The notes under the pieces are model-generated. The model saw only the letters and a program-made list of their open reading frames with translations. It made no database searches and was not told the origin of the DNA. A stretch of DNA of 64,000 nucleotides, taken from Panax quinquefolius. Taxonomy: Eukaryota; Streptophyta; Magnoliopsida; Apiales; Araliaceae. The position numbers and the translations under genes were made by a program. The stretch spans positions 992,001 through 1,056,000 of the forward strand of contig CM035161.1 in the NCBI GenBank assembly GCA_020205615.1, read 5' to 3'. Below are positions 38,634 to 50,859 of this stretch, one piece after another; the first letter of the stretch is position 1, and every line of letters begins with the position of its first letter.

Positions 38634-41385
38634 TGTAAGACCTCAAATTTTTTAAATAAAAGGAATTTCCTTTATTTATTATTTTGAAATAGTAAGGGTG
38701 GATTTGATTAATGTGGATAGTTATGGGGTAAAATACGCAAATATTTCAAAATAAGCAAGTGGTTATAAAATATTCATTATCGTCGGGGAATATTCGTTTG
38801 GTCGTGGAATATTCGCATCTTTGTCGGGAATATTCGTGCGACGGCCTTGACCATGTGTGGGCCCATAACTAAAAGCGATTGGATGAAGAAAACGACAAAT
38901 ATAAGTTGTTTTTAAATAACTACGTAGTTATTACTGCAATTATCATCATTGGAATACCCGGTGGTTAAAACACACTAATACTGGCGTTGTTGAGCAAGAT
39001 GAGCACGGTATTGCACCAATTATTGATTCTTACGTAAGAAGGCACTTACTCAATAATGGTTACGATAATTACTGCTTCGATTATTTTATTGAGTTAATAA
39101 TTCTTTGCGTTGATATTTTATATTGTTGTTGTTTCAATAATTGTCATTACACAATTTTTCATTATCGAAGCAATAATTCATATTATCCTAATAATATTAT
39201 TAGATAACATTGTTGGCAATGTCTAGAAAGTTCTGTCTAAGGAGAGGTTTGGTCACCTAATTGTGCGCAAAGAAGAAGAAATTCTTATTGAAAGCCTCCT
39301 CTTCCTGAACCTGCTCGGTTGTCAATATTGTGATTCGTAATATTATTTGTGAATAATTAATTATTGATTTATATGATGAGGAAAATATTGATTTTATGTG
39401 GATATAGATGGAGAAAATTTTTAAAATGACAATTGTTGAAAATTAATATTTTATCTTTTTCCGATAAAATAATTCATTTAAATATATTATTTTAATAATA
39501 TATTAGCGGTGATATTTTTTACAACGAGGAGAAAGAGTATTTTTGTTGCAATAAATGTTTAAAACATGTTAAACATGCTCGGTGGACCCCATTTATCGAT
39601 CGAAATTTGATTATAAATTGTAAAATCGCCTGGTTGTGGATTTCGGTCAATTTCTATTTGGAATTTGGAAAAACTTTCTTCTGCAAAGTTGTAGAGAATT
39701 GAATTTCCTATAAAAACTTGCGAGATTCAATTTTCTGATGAAAGGGCTATTAATTATGAATTTTTGAAGCTCTAAAGTTCAAATAATTAATTTTTGGAAG
39801 TTTTAATTGTTTTATTTAAGAAAAACGTTTTTGTAATCCCACATGTGATATAAATGTGCTGAATTTAGTTGGTCTAAGGTGGGCTTGAATTTGTTTAATT
39901 ATATTATTATTTTATTAAATTTTCGCTTTGGTGTTCTAAAGCGTTTTCCTATAAATAGTGTCTTTAGGTTAGAATTGAAAATCACACCGTAAATCGAGTT
40001 TTTCTCTCTATATTATCGAGCGTATTCTTGTGAGTATTTTGAGTATACTTTGAGTATTGCTATATTTGGTGCAAGTTCCTTCAAAGACTATATCCTGTTT
40101 CAAATTTGAGTCTCGATCTTTCGAGGTAAGGGATATTATTTTTTTCAGAATGATATTATTTCTTCAATATCATTATGCTAAAATGTTGATCTGAAGTTTT
40201 ATCAAATTTGAAACTTTTTCATGTCGGGTTACTATTCATGAGTTCTTATTCACGAAGTTACTATTCATGAGTTACTATTCACGAGTTCTTATTCACGAGT
40301 ACTTATTCATGAAGCGTGAAGATGTTTTTGTGGAATTTCTATCTTTTGGTGTTTGAGTTACTATTCACGATACTCAAGACTATTCACGTATACTGAGACT
40401 ATTCAATCGAAAAATAAAATTTCTTCTTTTCGTCTAAAACATCTATTCGGATACTAACTCGATTGTATCCATGTTTTGATCATTCTTAAATTTTACACCA
40501 CTATGATTATTTTTGAGGTATTGTTGGACATGGATAAAACAAAGTACTGAATCCTTAATCCTTAATCCTTGTCATTTTGTTTCACCGGATTTGTTCTTTA
40601 AAATATTTTCATCATCCTCGGTCTTAAATGATGATATTATTGAATATCTTTGGCCCAGTAGTGCAAAGATGAATGATTTCTGAAGAATATCTTTGGCACC
40701 AGTAGTGCAAAGATGAACAGTGTTTAAATGAATACGACCGATCGATGAATATCTTTGGCCTTTAGTGCAAAGATGAACAGTGTTTAAATGAACATGACCC
40801 ATGATGAATATCTTTGGCACAGAGTGCAAAAGATGAATATTTGATTCCGTATGTATATTGATTGATGTTACAGGATAAAAGATAGACGATGAACTTTTAA
40901 ATTCATACATAGAAGATAGTAGTTTGCATTCTCTACTTAACTCTTCTAATGAATTATTATTTCACCGCTGCGAATATTGATTTAAAATTTGTTGTCTATT
41001 GTATTCTATTAGATTTTTCCTGTTGAAGACTAACGATAATTTGTTGTATATTATCTTAGTCATAATATTCTTTATCGAAGCTAGTTGAGCTCACCCTTTT
41101 CCTTTTTGTTCCATTTTTCTCGTGGAGGCGAGAATATAAATGAAAGTACGCAGTCTGGGTATGGAATGAAGGTTTTAGAAAGGGTTGTTTAGTAGTCCTC
41201 ACCATTTTTGTAAAATAATGTATCAATAAATGTGATGAGGATTTATTTGAGTATAGATATTGTGCAGAAGATAATATTTGTATTCAAACTCACAGCTTCT
41301 CGTTGTAATAATAAAGTTGTAGTTGTTTCATATCATGTATTGACAACTTAGAATAGGTGATGTATACCTATTTTGGGGCGCCACA
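38634..41385 (+). repeat. 3' LTR of B (2.75 kb)
   Basis: TGTAAGACC start after the purine tract, end TTTTGGGGCGCCACA. It has the same TATA region, TTACTATTCA repeat cluster (40228-40400) and ATCTTTGG hairpins (40647-40830) as the 5' LTR. Confidence 0.88.
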
Positions 41386-42005
41386 GTAGTCAAGAGAGAA
41401 TAAAATCTACTATCTTTTATGATTTAAAAGGTTTTTCATCACTTTTATCATTTGGGACTCAACTTAATAAATAATCCACATCATCGAATCACCCTCGCAC
41501 TACTACCAATGATATTCTTTAGTATCACACCACAATTATCCATGCACTACTGGCCAAGAATAATCATGTTTTCATCAATGATCTGATCATACCATAAAAT
41601 AATTTATTCTTGACTACTTCTACCAAAGAGAATCCATAACCATAATCATACTAAAACTCGTCCCATCAATGCACTACTAGGGCCAACGAGGACTTTTTCC
41701 ACATCATTTGTAACATTACTTAAATGATTATACCGAATAATCCTCAGTCATAATCACACCAAGTCTATCTATGTACTACGTAGACCACGATGACTTTTAA
41801 CATAATATAAACATGAGGATGATGACAATGACATAATAATTCAATAAAACAAGTTCAAGAATTAATTTATCCAGAACTAATAACGTCCAAATTGTCAACA
41901 TGATACTTTTTCAGAGAAGTAAAATTCAAGAATGCTCGTAAGAATATTTCCATGAAAATATTTCGAGAAAATTAAATCTTTATTTATAAAATCTGGGGTC
42001 TCACA
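41386..42005 (-). mobile_element. Family A LTR fragment A5 with internal deletion
   Basis: On the minus strand it runs from the LTR start (TGTGAGACCCCAGATTTTAT, complement of 41986-42005) for ~60 bp, then jumps at about 41960 to the middle of R/U5 and continues to 41386. About 1.3-1.5 kb of U3/R is missing relative to the intact LTR at 48163-50578. Its lower end abuts the B 3' LTR. Confidence 0.75.
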
Positions 42006-43160
42006 TATTTATATCATTTAATCAAAATAATAAAATTCAAATTATTTTGTTAACTAATCAAAACAACTAATTAAATAAAATAAGTTATATAATATATTTA
42101 TATCATTTAATTAAAATACTAAAATTCAAAACATAACATATTTACATCAAATACTAATTAAAAAATACTAAAATACTAATTAAAAGGTACTAAAATACTA
42201 AACAAAGATATGATTATTACTAAAATAACATAATATTTGTTATGATTATTACTAAAATAACATAATACTAAAATAACAAAGATACATAATAAAGATATCT
42301 TGATTACTAAAATAACATAATACATAACAAGATACTAATTACTAAAATAATCATAATACTTTGTTATGATTATTACTAAAATAAAATAATCTGGGGCATT
42401 TAGTAATTCAAAATTGTAGTAATTTTAATATTAATTTTAGTAATGTGATTATGATTATTACATCATCAAATTATTTATATTATTTATAACATATACCAAT
42501 TATGTATAGATTATTACATCATCAAATTTTTATATAGTTTAAAAATATTATTTAGTATTATGATTTTAGTAATTAAAATTTTTATATCAATTAGTATTTA
42601 GTATTATGATTTTAGTATTTTAATGATGTAATTTGAATTTTGTTGTTTTGATTACTTAACAAAATAATTTGAATTTTAGTATTTTTTTTAATTTGATTTT
42701 TTTTTTTTAGTATTTTAGTATATTTTTAATTAGTATTTTAGTATTTTTTAAATTAGTATTTGATGTAAATATGTTATGTTTTGAATTTTAGTATTTTGAT
42801 TAAATGATGTAAATATGTTATTTAATTTTAGTATTTTTATTTAATTAGTTGTTTTGATTAGTTAACAAAATAATTTGAATTTTATTATTTTGATTAAATG
42901 ATGTAACTATGTTATGCTTTTTTTATTTTGAAATTTAGTATTTTTTTGTTTTGATTAAATGATATATATTATTTTATTTAGAATATATTTTATATTTAAA
43001 CCTGTCACGTCATCACATTTAAACCCCGTTTGTCTTTTGTTAACGGTAGGGGCACGAGCGTCCTAAAAATGTAACGTTAAGGGTACTTTTGGAAAAAAAA
43101 TTAGTTTATGGTGCAAGTGGGACATCGGGATAAATATCAGGGGTATTTTTGATCCTTTGC

Positions 43161-43163
<3 letters not shown>
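42006..43163. mobile_element. AT-rich foldback element with MULE-like end
   Basis: 42015-42400 and 42600-42965 are inverted copies: TTTTGTTAACTAATCAAAAC (42046) against GTTTTGATTAGTTAACAAAA (42851), and ACATAACATATTTACATCAA against its complement at 42760-42780. The loop is short. The right flank (43010-43163) ends TCAGGGGTATTTTTGATCCT then TTGCCCC, like the termini of plant Mutator-like elements (GGGGCAAAGGATCAAAAATA read inward). No transposase frame is present. Confidence 0.65.

Positions 43164-43200
<37 letters not shown>
43164..43200. repeat. (AT)n microsatellite at the C insertion point
   Basis: About 18 AT units ending exactly where the LTR of element C begins. Confidence 0.95.
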
Positions 43201-43205
<5 letters not shown>

Positions 43206-43734
43206 GGCCATAATACTTTAGACATGTTGAGGTGGGTCTTGAAAGTATTAGGTCGGTTCATTGGGCCAGCCCATTTAGTGGATATTATCTTTATTTAGGG
43301 CCTATAGAAGTATTGAGGTACGTGACGATTGGTAGAATAACGACTAGATGAGTATGGTTCCACTTGGGCTTTGGTTTGGTGTAGATTGGGGATAGAACTT
43401 TGATGACATTTCGCATGGCATTAATGAGGATGGGACAAGGCTTAGTCGGCTAAAGGTTGTGGGCCCGAGAAATCGATCCACATCTGAGACCTTGGAATAT
43501 ATGAGCAAGGATCACACAAATCTAGAGGTAACACTTAACCGATATTTTATCCTCTCAATACACTAGATATTTTTATCCTCCATGGTTAACCTTGTGATCG
43601 CTGTCTTGACGACTCTCACGCCGGAGCTATCCTCGACTGGTCGGTAGTCTGCTTTTAGGTGTTGACTTGTTGAACTGCGGGGATATTGACGCGTCTCGGT
43701 GATTGGGGCGTGGAGAAAGATCTTGACGTTAACA
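43201..43734 (+). repeat. 5' LTR of C (534 bp)
   Basis: Matches 47714-48153 closely. Starts TG and ends CA. The 3' copy lacks the last ~80 bp because A2 is inserted there. Confidence 0.9.
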
Positions 43735-44159
43735 TTGGCGCGCTAGAAGGAGGGTGAGTTCTAGTGTCCCGAGTATTTTCAATCACAAATTGTAGGCTTT
43801 CTAATGCCTAATCCATGGTGAAGAAGAATAGAATGCTTACTTTCAAAGGATAGTCGATGACTATGACTTCGCCTACACAATGAGTATATATCAAGGATTG
43901 ATTGGGTCCTTCAAAGAATGCTTCACGTCGCTAATCGCCTTCTGTTGGTGTTTACGAGGGTTCTCGTTCAAGAGCCCAAGGTGATCTTGCTGAAGAAGAT
44001 CGATTTTTTCTGCCGAGAGAAGACGACCATGGTCGGAAAAGGATAGAAAGGCATCTTGCTTAGAATCCTATCTAGAAGTGGTCGGGCGACAGATCGATCC
44101 AAGTTAGAAAGAAGTCACACTTTAAAGACATGTCTCGAGTCGCCCTTGGGATCGGCAGA

Positions 44160-44580
44160 CCAACAACCATTTTCCCGATTGGCAGAAAGAAGGGTATTCC
44201 GCCTATTGGTCTTCGGATTATGGTCGGAAGCGAGTAGATGAAGACCAAATGTACCATTTTGGTAGAAGAAGGGTATTCCGCCCTATTGGTCTTGGGATTA
44301 TGGTCGAAGCAGTAGATGAAGACCCAATGACCATTTTCCGATTGGTAGAAGAAGGGTATTCCGCTTTATTGGTCTTGAGGATTATGGTCAAGCGAGTAGT
44401 ATGATGAAGACCCAACAACCATTTTCCCGATTGGTAGAAGAAGCGGTATTCTCGCCTTTCTATTGGTCTTCGGGATTATGGTCAAGCGAGTAGATGAAGA
44501 CCCAACAGCCATTTTCCTGATTGGCCGAAGAAGGGTATTCCACCCTATTGGTCTTCGGGATTATAGTCGAAGCAGACTCA
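44160..44580 (+). repeat. ~87-bp tandem array in C, five units
   Basis: Units share CCATTTTCCCGATTGG, AGAAGAAGGGTATTCC, CTATTGGTCTT and GGATTATGGTCGAAGCGAGT. They start near 44166, 44254, 44330, 44419 and 44507. Lengths vary by small indels. Confidence 0.9.
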
Positions 44581-45299
44581 GAAGCCGCACTCCTGAGAAT
44601 CCACCGAGGGCACACCGCCCTGTGGATACTCGTCTTCGGAGATGCCCATCTAAAGCTGCAGGTTCGAATGGAAAAGATAAGACTACTCTGAAGAGACTTT
44701 GAGAAGGTTTCTGTCCAAATCGGCAGAAAGATGATTGCCAATCTTTGGTACGAGGAAAGGGTCAAAGAATGCAAAGACGTTCCAGTGGACTTTGGGCTGC
44801 AAAGACGCCTTCCAGGGAATAAACGACCTATTTTTATTCGGTGCCTTTGTCGATGAAGCCCGCTCCTGCTGAGCTATGTTATTTGTATCCGGCGGACTAG
44901 TTTGTTGGCGGTGGGGAGCAATTTTGGTGAAGAAGTTGAAAAGTAAGCGACCCGGGTTTGATATGTAAGCCGTGTCCTTGGGGATGAAGAAATAAGATGA
45001 TGATAGTTATGAAGAATCTGAAGAGTCCTCGACAAATTTTGGGTGCTTGGCAAGAAAGCTGCAGATGTTATTCGGAGGGTTCATGTGGATCTTTAATGTC
45101 GAAAAATGGTTCGATCCCATATCGACCACCAAAAAGATATATTGATTTGATCTCCTATACCTCTTTCACATGTCTGGGGTAGTAGTCGTCTTTGGGTCCA
45201 TTGCTGGGAATCGAGTTAACAGATCGCCACCATGGGATCGAAGTTTAAAACATTCATGAGGGACTTCGGTAGCTCATCCATAGTCTGACAGACACAGCA

Positions 45300-45830
45300 A
45301 ATGCCACCTCGGTGTTAGGAGGTTCGGGTGGACTCGCTGGCCATTCGATGGCAGCCTTTTTGGTAGGTGGTCCTTATGAGTTTGTCAGGCCCTTCGTGGT
45401 AGGCAAACGTCATTGGTGTTAGGAGGTTCGGGTGGACTCGCTGACCATTCGATGGTAGCCTTTTCTGCAGGTGGTCCTTATGAGTTTGTCAGGCCCTTCG
45501 TGGTAGGCAAACGTCATAGGCGTTAGGAGGTTCGGGTGGACTCACTGACCATTCGATGGTAGCCTCTTCGGCAGGTGGTCACTTAGACCTTATCAGGCCC
45601 TTCGGGGTAGGCAAGTGTCATCTTTCAGACCTTGTCAGGCCCTTCGTGGTAGGCAAGTGTTGCACTTAGACCTTGTCAGGCCCTTCGGGGTAGGCAAGTG
45701 TCATCTTTCAGACCTTGTCAGGCCCTTCGTGGTAGGCAAGCGTTGTCCTTTAGACTTTGTCAGGCCCTTCGTGGTAGGCAAATGTCATCTCTTGGTTTTG
45801 TTAGGCCTTTCGGGGTAAACAAATTCCTAA
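45300..45830 (+). repeat. Composite tandem array in C (~118-bp then ~55-bp units)
   Basis: Three ~118-bp units (GTTAGGAGGTTCGGGTGGAC ... GTTTGTCAGGCCCTTCGTGG) from 45315 to 45590. They pass into five or six shorter units (CAGGCCCTTCGTGGTAGGCA each) up to 45830. The short unit is contained in the long one. Confidence 0.9.
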
Positions 45831-46289
45831 TGAAGCAGATCTGTCTTACACTTCGGTAACGAATAAGTATTGCATTACTTTATTACCTGATTTTTAAGTG
45901 TTGAGTTCGGGTCACATTATTATTTGATCTTATATGTTATATGACTTGCTTAGTTATTGACTAACAGTTTAAGATTATACATTTTTCACGTTGATTGATG
46001 ATGAATTATTGACAAGAAATGTTCAAAGGAATCCTAAAGCTTCGGATGATATCTTTAAGCTTCCTTATTTTCCTCATTTGTCCAGAAGAGTCGAGGAGGC
46101 CGGGTTTACTTTAGCCACTACAAGTTTGGCTTTTATTTACTTGGCAGACCTTGTACCCTTCAGAGTACATGCGACAACTTCATTGTTCAAATTTCGTTGG
46201 ATTTCTGAAATTTGCTTCAATCTCCTTGCGAATCGATCGGGTTAGTGGTGGGCCCAAATCCACAAGAGTCCGGAGTTCTCAAGTTTCTC

Positions 46290-47679
46290 TTCAAGTTTTT
46301 TGACGATGGGCCATTTGCTCGCATCTTTAGCTTGGATATCTTTATTTTGCTTTACGTAATCGAAGTTGGATTGGGTCAAATCTTCGATTTTCTTCACCAA
46401 AATTTCGTTTTTCTTCAGAAAATCGATATTTATCAGTTATGACTTGATGAGTGGCCCGGAATGTCTTCAAATCTTCTTTGGTTCGGGCAAGGTCTTTCTG
46501 AAGGCACTCATTGTCTTGAATAGCAACTTTGAGACTACTTCTATCTTTCGCCAAAGCAAACTTAAGCAGGGTATTCTCTCTTCGAGCGGCTTTCTCTTCG
46601 GCTTCGGCCTTTTGGTATTTGGGACGTAGGCGTCCGAAGACAGTGTTTGCCTGCGAATGATCGGTGTTAATCTATCAGTTCAAAATTAATGGGCCGATAT
46701 GTAAATGGATAAGTTAAGCTTACTATAGCTTGGTACTTCATTCCCTCGTTGAGCAGGTCCATGATAGAGTTGTTCTTAGAATCGGTGGTCGCTTGAATAT
46801 CTGACCGAAGGAGTTATGAAAGCTCAAAGGAAAATTCTCTTGATTCTCGCCGGAGGTAGGGGATTCCGAGGCTTCGGGCCTGTTATCCGAGGAGGTTGGT
46901 TGTCTTTTTCGAGAAAGTTTGAGTGATCGCTCCACTTGTTCTTCGGGCTCTTCGTCAGAAACAACAATTTCAGCCAGGGTGTTTGGCCGAGGATCGGTTT
47001 CTGTTAGAGGTACTTGTGGTTCTTCGGAGGCCGGAGGATCTGCTTGGGTTTTCCTCTTTTTGGCGCGAAGGACTCGGATCTGTTCGTCAGAGGGCATATC
47101 GAGGAGGCACTCAGTGTGAGTTTGTGTGGGGATGTGTTTGGGTTTTCAAGCCGAACTTGCTTTCTTGACAAGGTCGGCCAAGATGTACTAGAAAGAAATC
47201 TTCTAGATCCCTTCCGTTCGATTGACGTTGGTTTGATCAGAGACACTGCAACAGATGAGGAATAATTGTTTACGATAACTACTAATGGAAATTGGGAGTT
47301 AAACAATGAAATGGGTTTGAGACTTACAGTTATGGTCGTCTGACCCATGCTTGTTTACTCGTAAGTCCAAGCTCCATTCCTTAATGTGAATCTTCTCTAG
47401 AAGGCTCGCCATTTCTCTCACTCGTTCCGTTGAAATATTTCCGAAGTTTGGAGAGATGCGATCGGAAGTGGTCCAGTTAGGTATGAAGGAGATTTCGGGT
47501 CCTTTGACAAAAAACCACTCCTTATGCCATCCTTGGTTGCTCGAAGGAGTGTATCCGGTTTCTATTTGAATTATTGTTTGAGATTTACCTATTGGGTCTT
47601 GGTAAGTTGTATCTTGGGCCTTTGTTGATCTCATTATAATTCCTTTTGTTTTGGACCGATTCCACTTATACTCTTTCAT
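46290..47679 (-). pseudogene. Antisense gene of element C (putative gypsy-type transposon / PF04195-like)
   Basis: 47679-47299 reads MKEYKWNRSKTKGIIM ... GWHKEWFFVKGPEISFIPNW ... REMASLLEKI; the WFFV-G-P...W pattern resembles the plant 'putative gypsy type transposon' domain (PF04195), a family assignment made by eye. 47097-46738 is an acidic and basic low-complexity segment (KRKTQADPPASEEPQVPLTE ...). 46554-46342 is a coiled coil (IQDNECLQKDLARTKEDLKT ... SEEKRNFGEENRR). The segments are in the order N-domain, linker, coiled coil expected for this gene, separated by introns or breaks that I cannot place exactly. Function is unknown. Confidence 0.6.
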
Positions 47680-47713
47680 TAAACCTCCTGTTTAATAAAA
47701 GACTGGGGGGCAA

Positions 47714-48153
47714 TGTTGGGCCATAATACTTTAGACATGTTGAGGTGGGTCTTGAAAGTATTAGGTCGGTTCATTGGGCCAGCCCATTTAGTGGATATTA
47801 TCTTTATTTAGGGCCTATGAAGTATTGGGCTGTGACAGTGGGCCGAATGACTAGATGAGTATGGTTCCACTTGGGCTTTGACCGGTGTAGATTGGGGATA
47901 GAACTTTGACTGACATTTCTGCATGGCATTAATGAGGATGGGACAAGGCTTAGTCGGCTAAAGGTTGTGGGCCCGAGAAATCAGTCACATACAGGACCTT
48001 GGAATGTATGAGCAAGGATCACACACAATCTAGAGGTAACACTTAACTGATATTTTATCCTCTCAATACACTAGATATTTTATCCTCCACGGTTAACCTT
48101 GTGATCACCATCTTGACTCTCACGCCGGAGTTATCCCTCGGCTGTCGGTAGTC
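47714..48153 (+). repeat. 3' LTR of C, truncated by A2
   Basis: Matches the first ~450 bp of the 5' LTR, up to TGTCGGTAGTC. The next ~9 bases lead into the end of the A2 LTR at 48163. Confidence 0.88.
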
Positions 48154-48162
48154 GAAACTTTT

Positions 48163-50578
48163 TATAACGCCCCAAATTAGGTATATACGTCACCCATCTT
48201 GGGTCGCCACTTACATGGTACATAAATTCAAATACAACTTACTAATATAAGCGTAGGTATGCAATCGACATAAACCGTGAGTTTGAATACAAATATTATC
48301 TACTAGATATTATACAAACTCAAAAGGAGTCCTCATTACAACTATTATCACACTATTTCACGTAATAGTGAGGACTACTAATGCTATCCTCGGACCATTA
48401 CTTACGTTCTGAGACTTCGTCCCGGTTATGTTCTCATTTCTGAAGAGAAATGATGAAAGAAAAGGGTGAGCTCAACTAGCCCAAAGAAGAAATATTATGA
48501 CTAAAATAATGCGAATAAATTATCATTAGCCTTCAATGATGTTAAACCGATAAAATACAATAGACAACCGGTTTAAGCTGCGGTGAATAAGCAACCCATT
48601 AAAAGAGTCAAGTAGAGAATAAAGTCTACTATCTTTTAGGTTTTAAAAAGTTTTCATTAATTTTATCACGAGACTCGACAATAAATAAACCACCACATCT
48701 AATCATCCTCGCATACCACGGTCGAGGATTTTCATCAAATTATCAATGGTCATGACTATCTTAGAATCACCCCGGTCATAATCATACCAAAAACTATCCA
48801 TCATCGCATTACAGAACATCGAGGACTTTTGTCACATCATTTATATCAAGTCATGATTATACCGAATGATCCTCGGTCATAATCATACTAAGTTCATCTA
48901 TGCCGTTAATTAAAAAGATAACATCATATAACATGAGGATGATGACAATGACATAATAATTCAATAAAACAAGTTCAAGAATTATTTAATCCATGAATTA
49001 TTAACGTCCAAATTATCAACACGATATCTTTGTTTTGTAGAGTAAAATTCAAGAATGATCGGAAGAATATTTCCATGAAAAGATCTTTGGATGAAACGCA
49101 AATATCAAGGATATTCTACTAATTTCATGGAGTATAGAAGTCAAAGTTTTAACCAACCGGGTATAATAAAGAATGGAATAACAAAAGAAATCACCATACG
49201 TGCGGTACTTTGCGATGAGCGTGTTATTCCAACGAATAATAATAACGGAACCAAAGTCGTGAAATTCACACCGAAGCGTGATGTTCCAACAGAATAATAA
49301 AGATGGAACTGGATCCGATTGTAAAACACACGATAGGATATTCCAACAGAATGATAAAGATTTTAACCAGTCCTGTAAAACACATGCATGTGATGTTCCA
49401 ACGAGAATAATAAAAAGCGGAACCAGTCCTGTAAAACACACGCATGGATGTTCCAATGTAATAATAGAAGAATGTCACCAAGTATAGGGTAAACTGCGTA
49501 TCAAAAGTTATTCCAATGTAATAATAAGCAATGGAATAACATAAGGATTTCACCAAGTATAGGGTATGCCACGTATACAAAGTTATGTATAGGGTATGCC
49601 ACTTTTACAAAGTTATTCCAATGAAATAATAGTGAATGGAATAATGAAGTTCTCTTCAAGAAGAAAGAATAACACCCTTACCGTAAAAAGAACCTAATAT
49701 AGAAGTAGTGAAGTAGCGAGAATACTCTTCTTCTTTCTATAACTTTCTCCCTATAGCCTCTCTATAATTTCTCTCTAGAGTTTCAATGAATTAAGTAAGA
49801 AAATAATGAAGGAATGAGCTTATTTATAGGAAAATGGAATGCATAGTAACTAATCCATGAATCAGTCTAGATTGATTTACTTTAATCGACGGTCCATATT
49901 TAAAGAAAATCTTTTAAATAAAATATAATATATTCTATTTATATAAAAACATTTTACTATGCAAACACTTATGCAATACTATGCAAAACACTACGCAAAA
50001 TACTATGCAACACTATGCATAATAAAATATAATATATTCTATTTATGTAATAACTTTAATAAAGTATTCTATTTTATATAAAAAAGATGTTTACATTTTA
50101 TTACGTTAATAATACTGAATAAAACAAAACGTCATTATCGCTATAATAATTCATATTATTAATCGGCTGATAATGGAATCAAACCGGTGACTTCTCACAT
50201 AAGCATCAATAATCAATACCGGTGCATGCTTCTTATGCAACCACACGATTCTTTGTACTTTTACTACCGAAAGTAGTTCAACAAAGAAACCACTGTAAAA
50301 CTTCCGCCAAGTTATTTCAATAAAATATTTTTGTCGCTTTTCTCAATCCGATGATAATTACATTGTGGGGTCCACCAATGATTGAGTAGTTGTATACGAA
50401 TATTCCCTCGCTAAACCTAATATTCCCCGACCAATCGAATATAATATAACCACTTGCATACTTTGCAAAATTTATAAATACTACCCACAACTATAATATT
50501 ATCTCAAATTCACACTATAATATTAAAAATTATTTCGACTAAATTTAAATCTTTATTGATAAAATCTGGGGTCTCACA
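48163..50578 (-). repeat. 3' LTR of A2 (2.4 kb)
   Basis: On the minus strand it starts TGTGAGACCCC at 50578 and ends GGGGCGTTATA at 48163. It has the TATA region near 49818-49826, the GCATAGT cluster (49965-50025) and the ~68-bp array (49200-49470). Confidence 0.9.
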
Positions 50579-50859
50579 ATCTCCCCTCCTTATGGAATTT
50601 CGCCCTCGAAATTAGGGTACGTACCTGGTATGATAAAGAGGTGAGGATACCTTGAATACCTTTATCGTTGAAAATATTAAATTCATCTTCGTGAATCCAT
50701 GAAAGATATTCATTAACAATTCATCTTTGCACTACGTGCCAAAGATATTTATTAACAATTCATCTTTGCACTACGTGCCAAAGATATATAAGCGTAAAAC
50801 CAATAATCTTTGAGACTCACCTTAATAGTATCCAACCACGTGAATTATCCATGACCTTC

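Larger units (their letters stand above)
31185..41385 (+). mobile_element. Family B chromovirus with all pol domains (degenerate)
   Basis: 5' LTR 31185-33861 (first ~75 bp missing), gag from 34051, protease, RT, RNase H, integrase and chromodomain to ~38600, purine tract AAGGAGGGAGG (38622-38632), 3' LTR 38634-41385. The chromodomain and gene order put it with Tekay-type chromoviruses (inference). The two LTRs are highly similar. Frameshifts run through all coding parts, many at CNG sites. Confidence 0.9.
43201..48153 (+). mobile_element. Family C LTR element without gag/pol, antisense gene (Tat/Grande-like)
   Basis: 5' LTR 43201-43734 (TGTTGGG...TTAACA), primer-site region TTGGCGCGCTAGAAGG at 43735, two tandem arrays (44160-44580, 45300-45830), a minus-strand gene (46290-47679), purine tract GACTGGGGGG (47701-47710) and 3' LTR from 47714, cut at ~48153 by A2. 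No gag, RT or integrase motif is visible. An antisense gene between the pol region and the 3' LTR is known from Grande and related Tat elements, so this is probably a large derivative of that lineage. Confidence 0.78.

Noticed and set aside
42160..42400. Possible tandem satellite of ACTAAAATA units
   Set aside because: It is low-complexity sequence in one arm of the foldback element; the mirrored arm explains it better.
43760..44160. Possible gag of element C
   Set aside because: No zinc knuckle, capsid motif or sustained frame; left as non-coding.
45300..45830. Regularly spaced repeats, CRISPR-like at first sight
   Set aside because: The whole unit is repeated, with no unique spacers; the setting is a plant LTR element.
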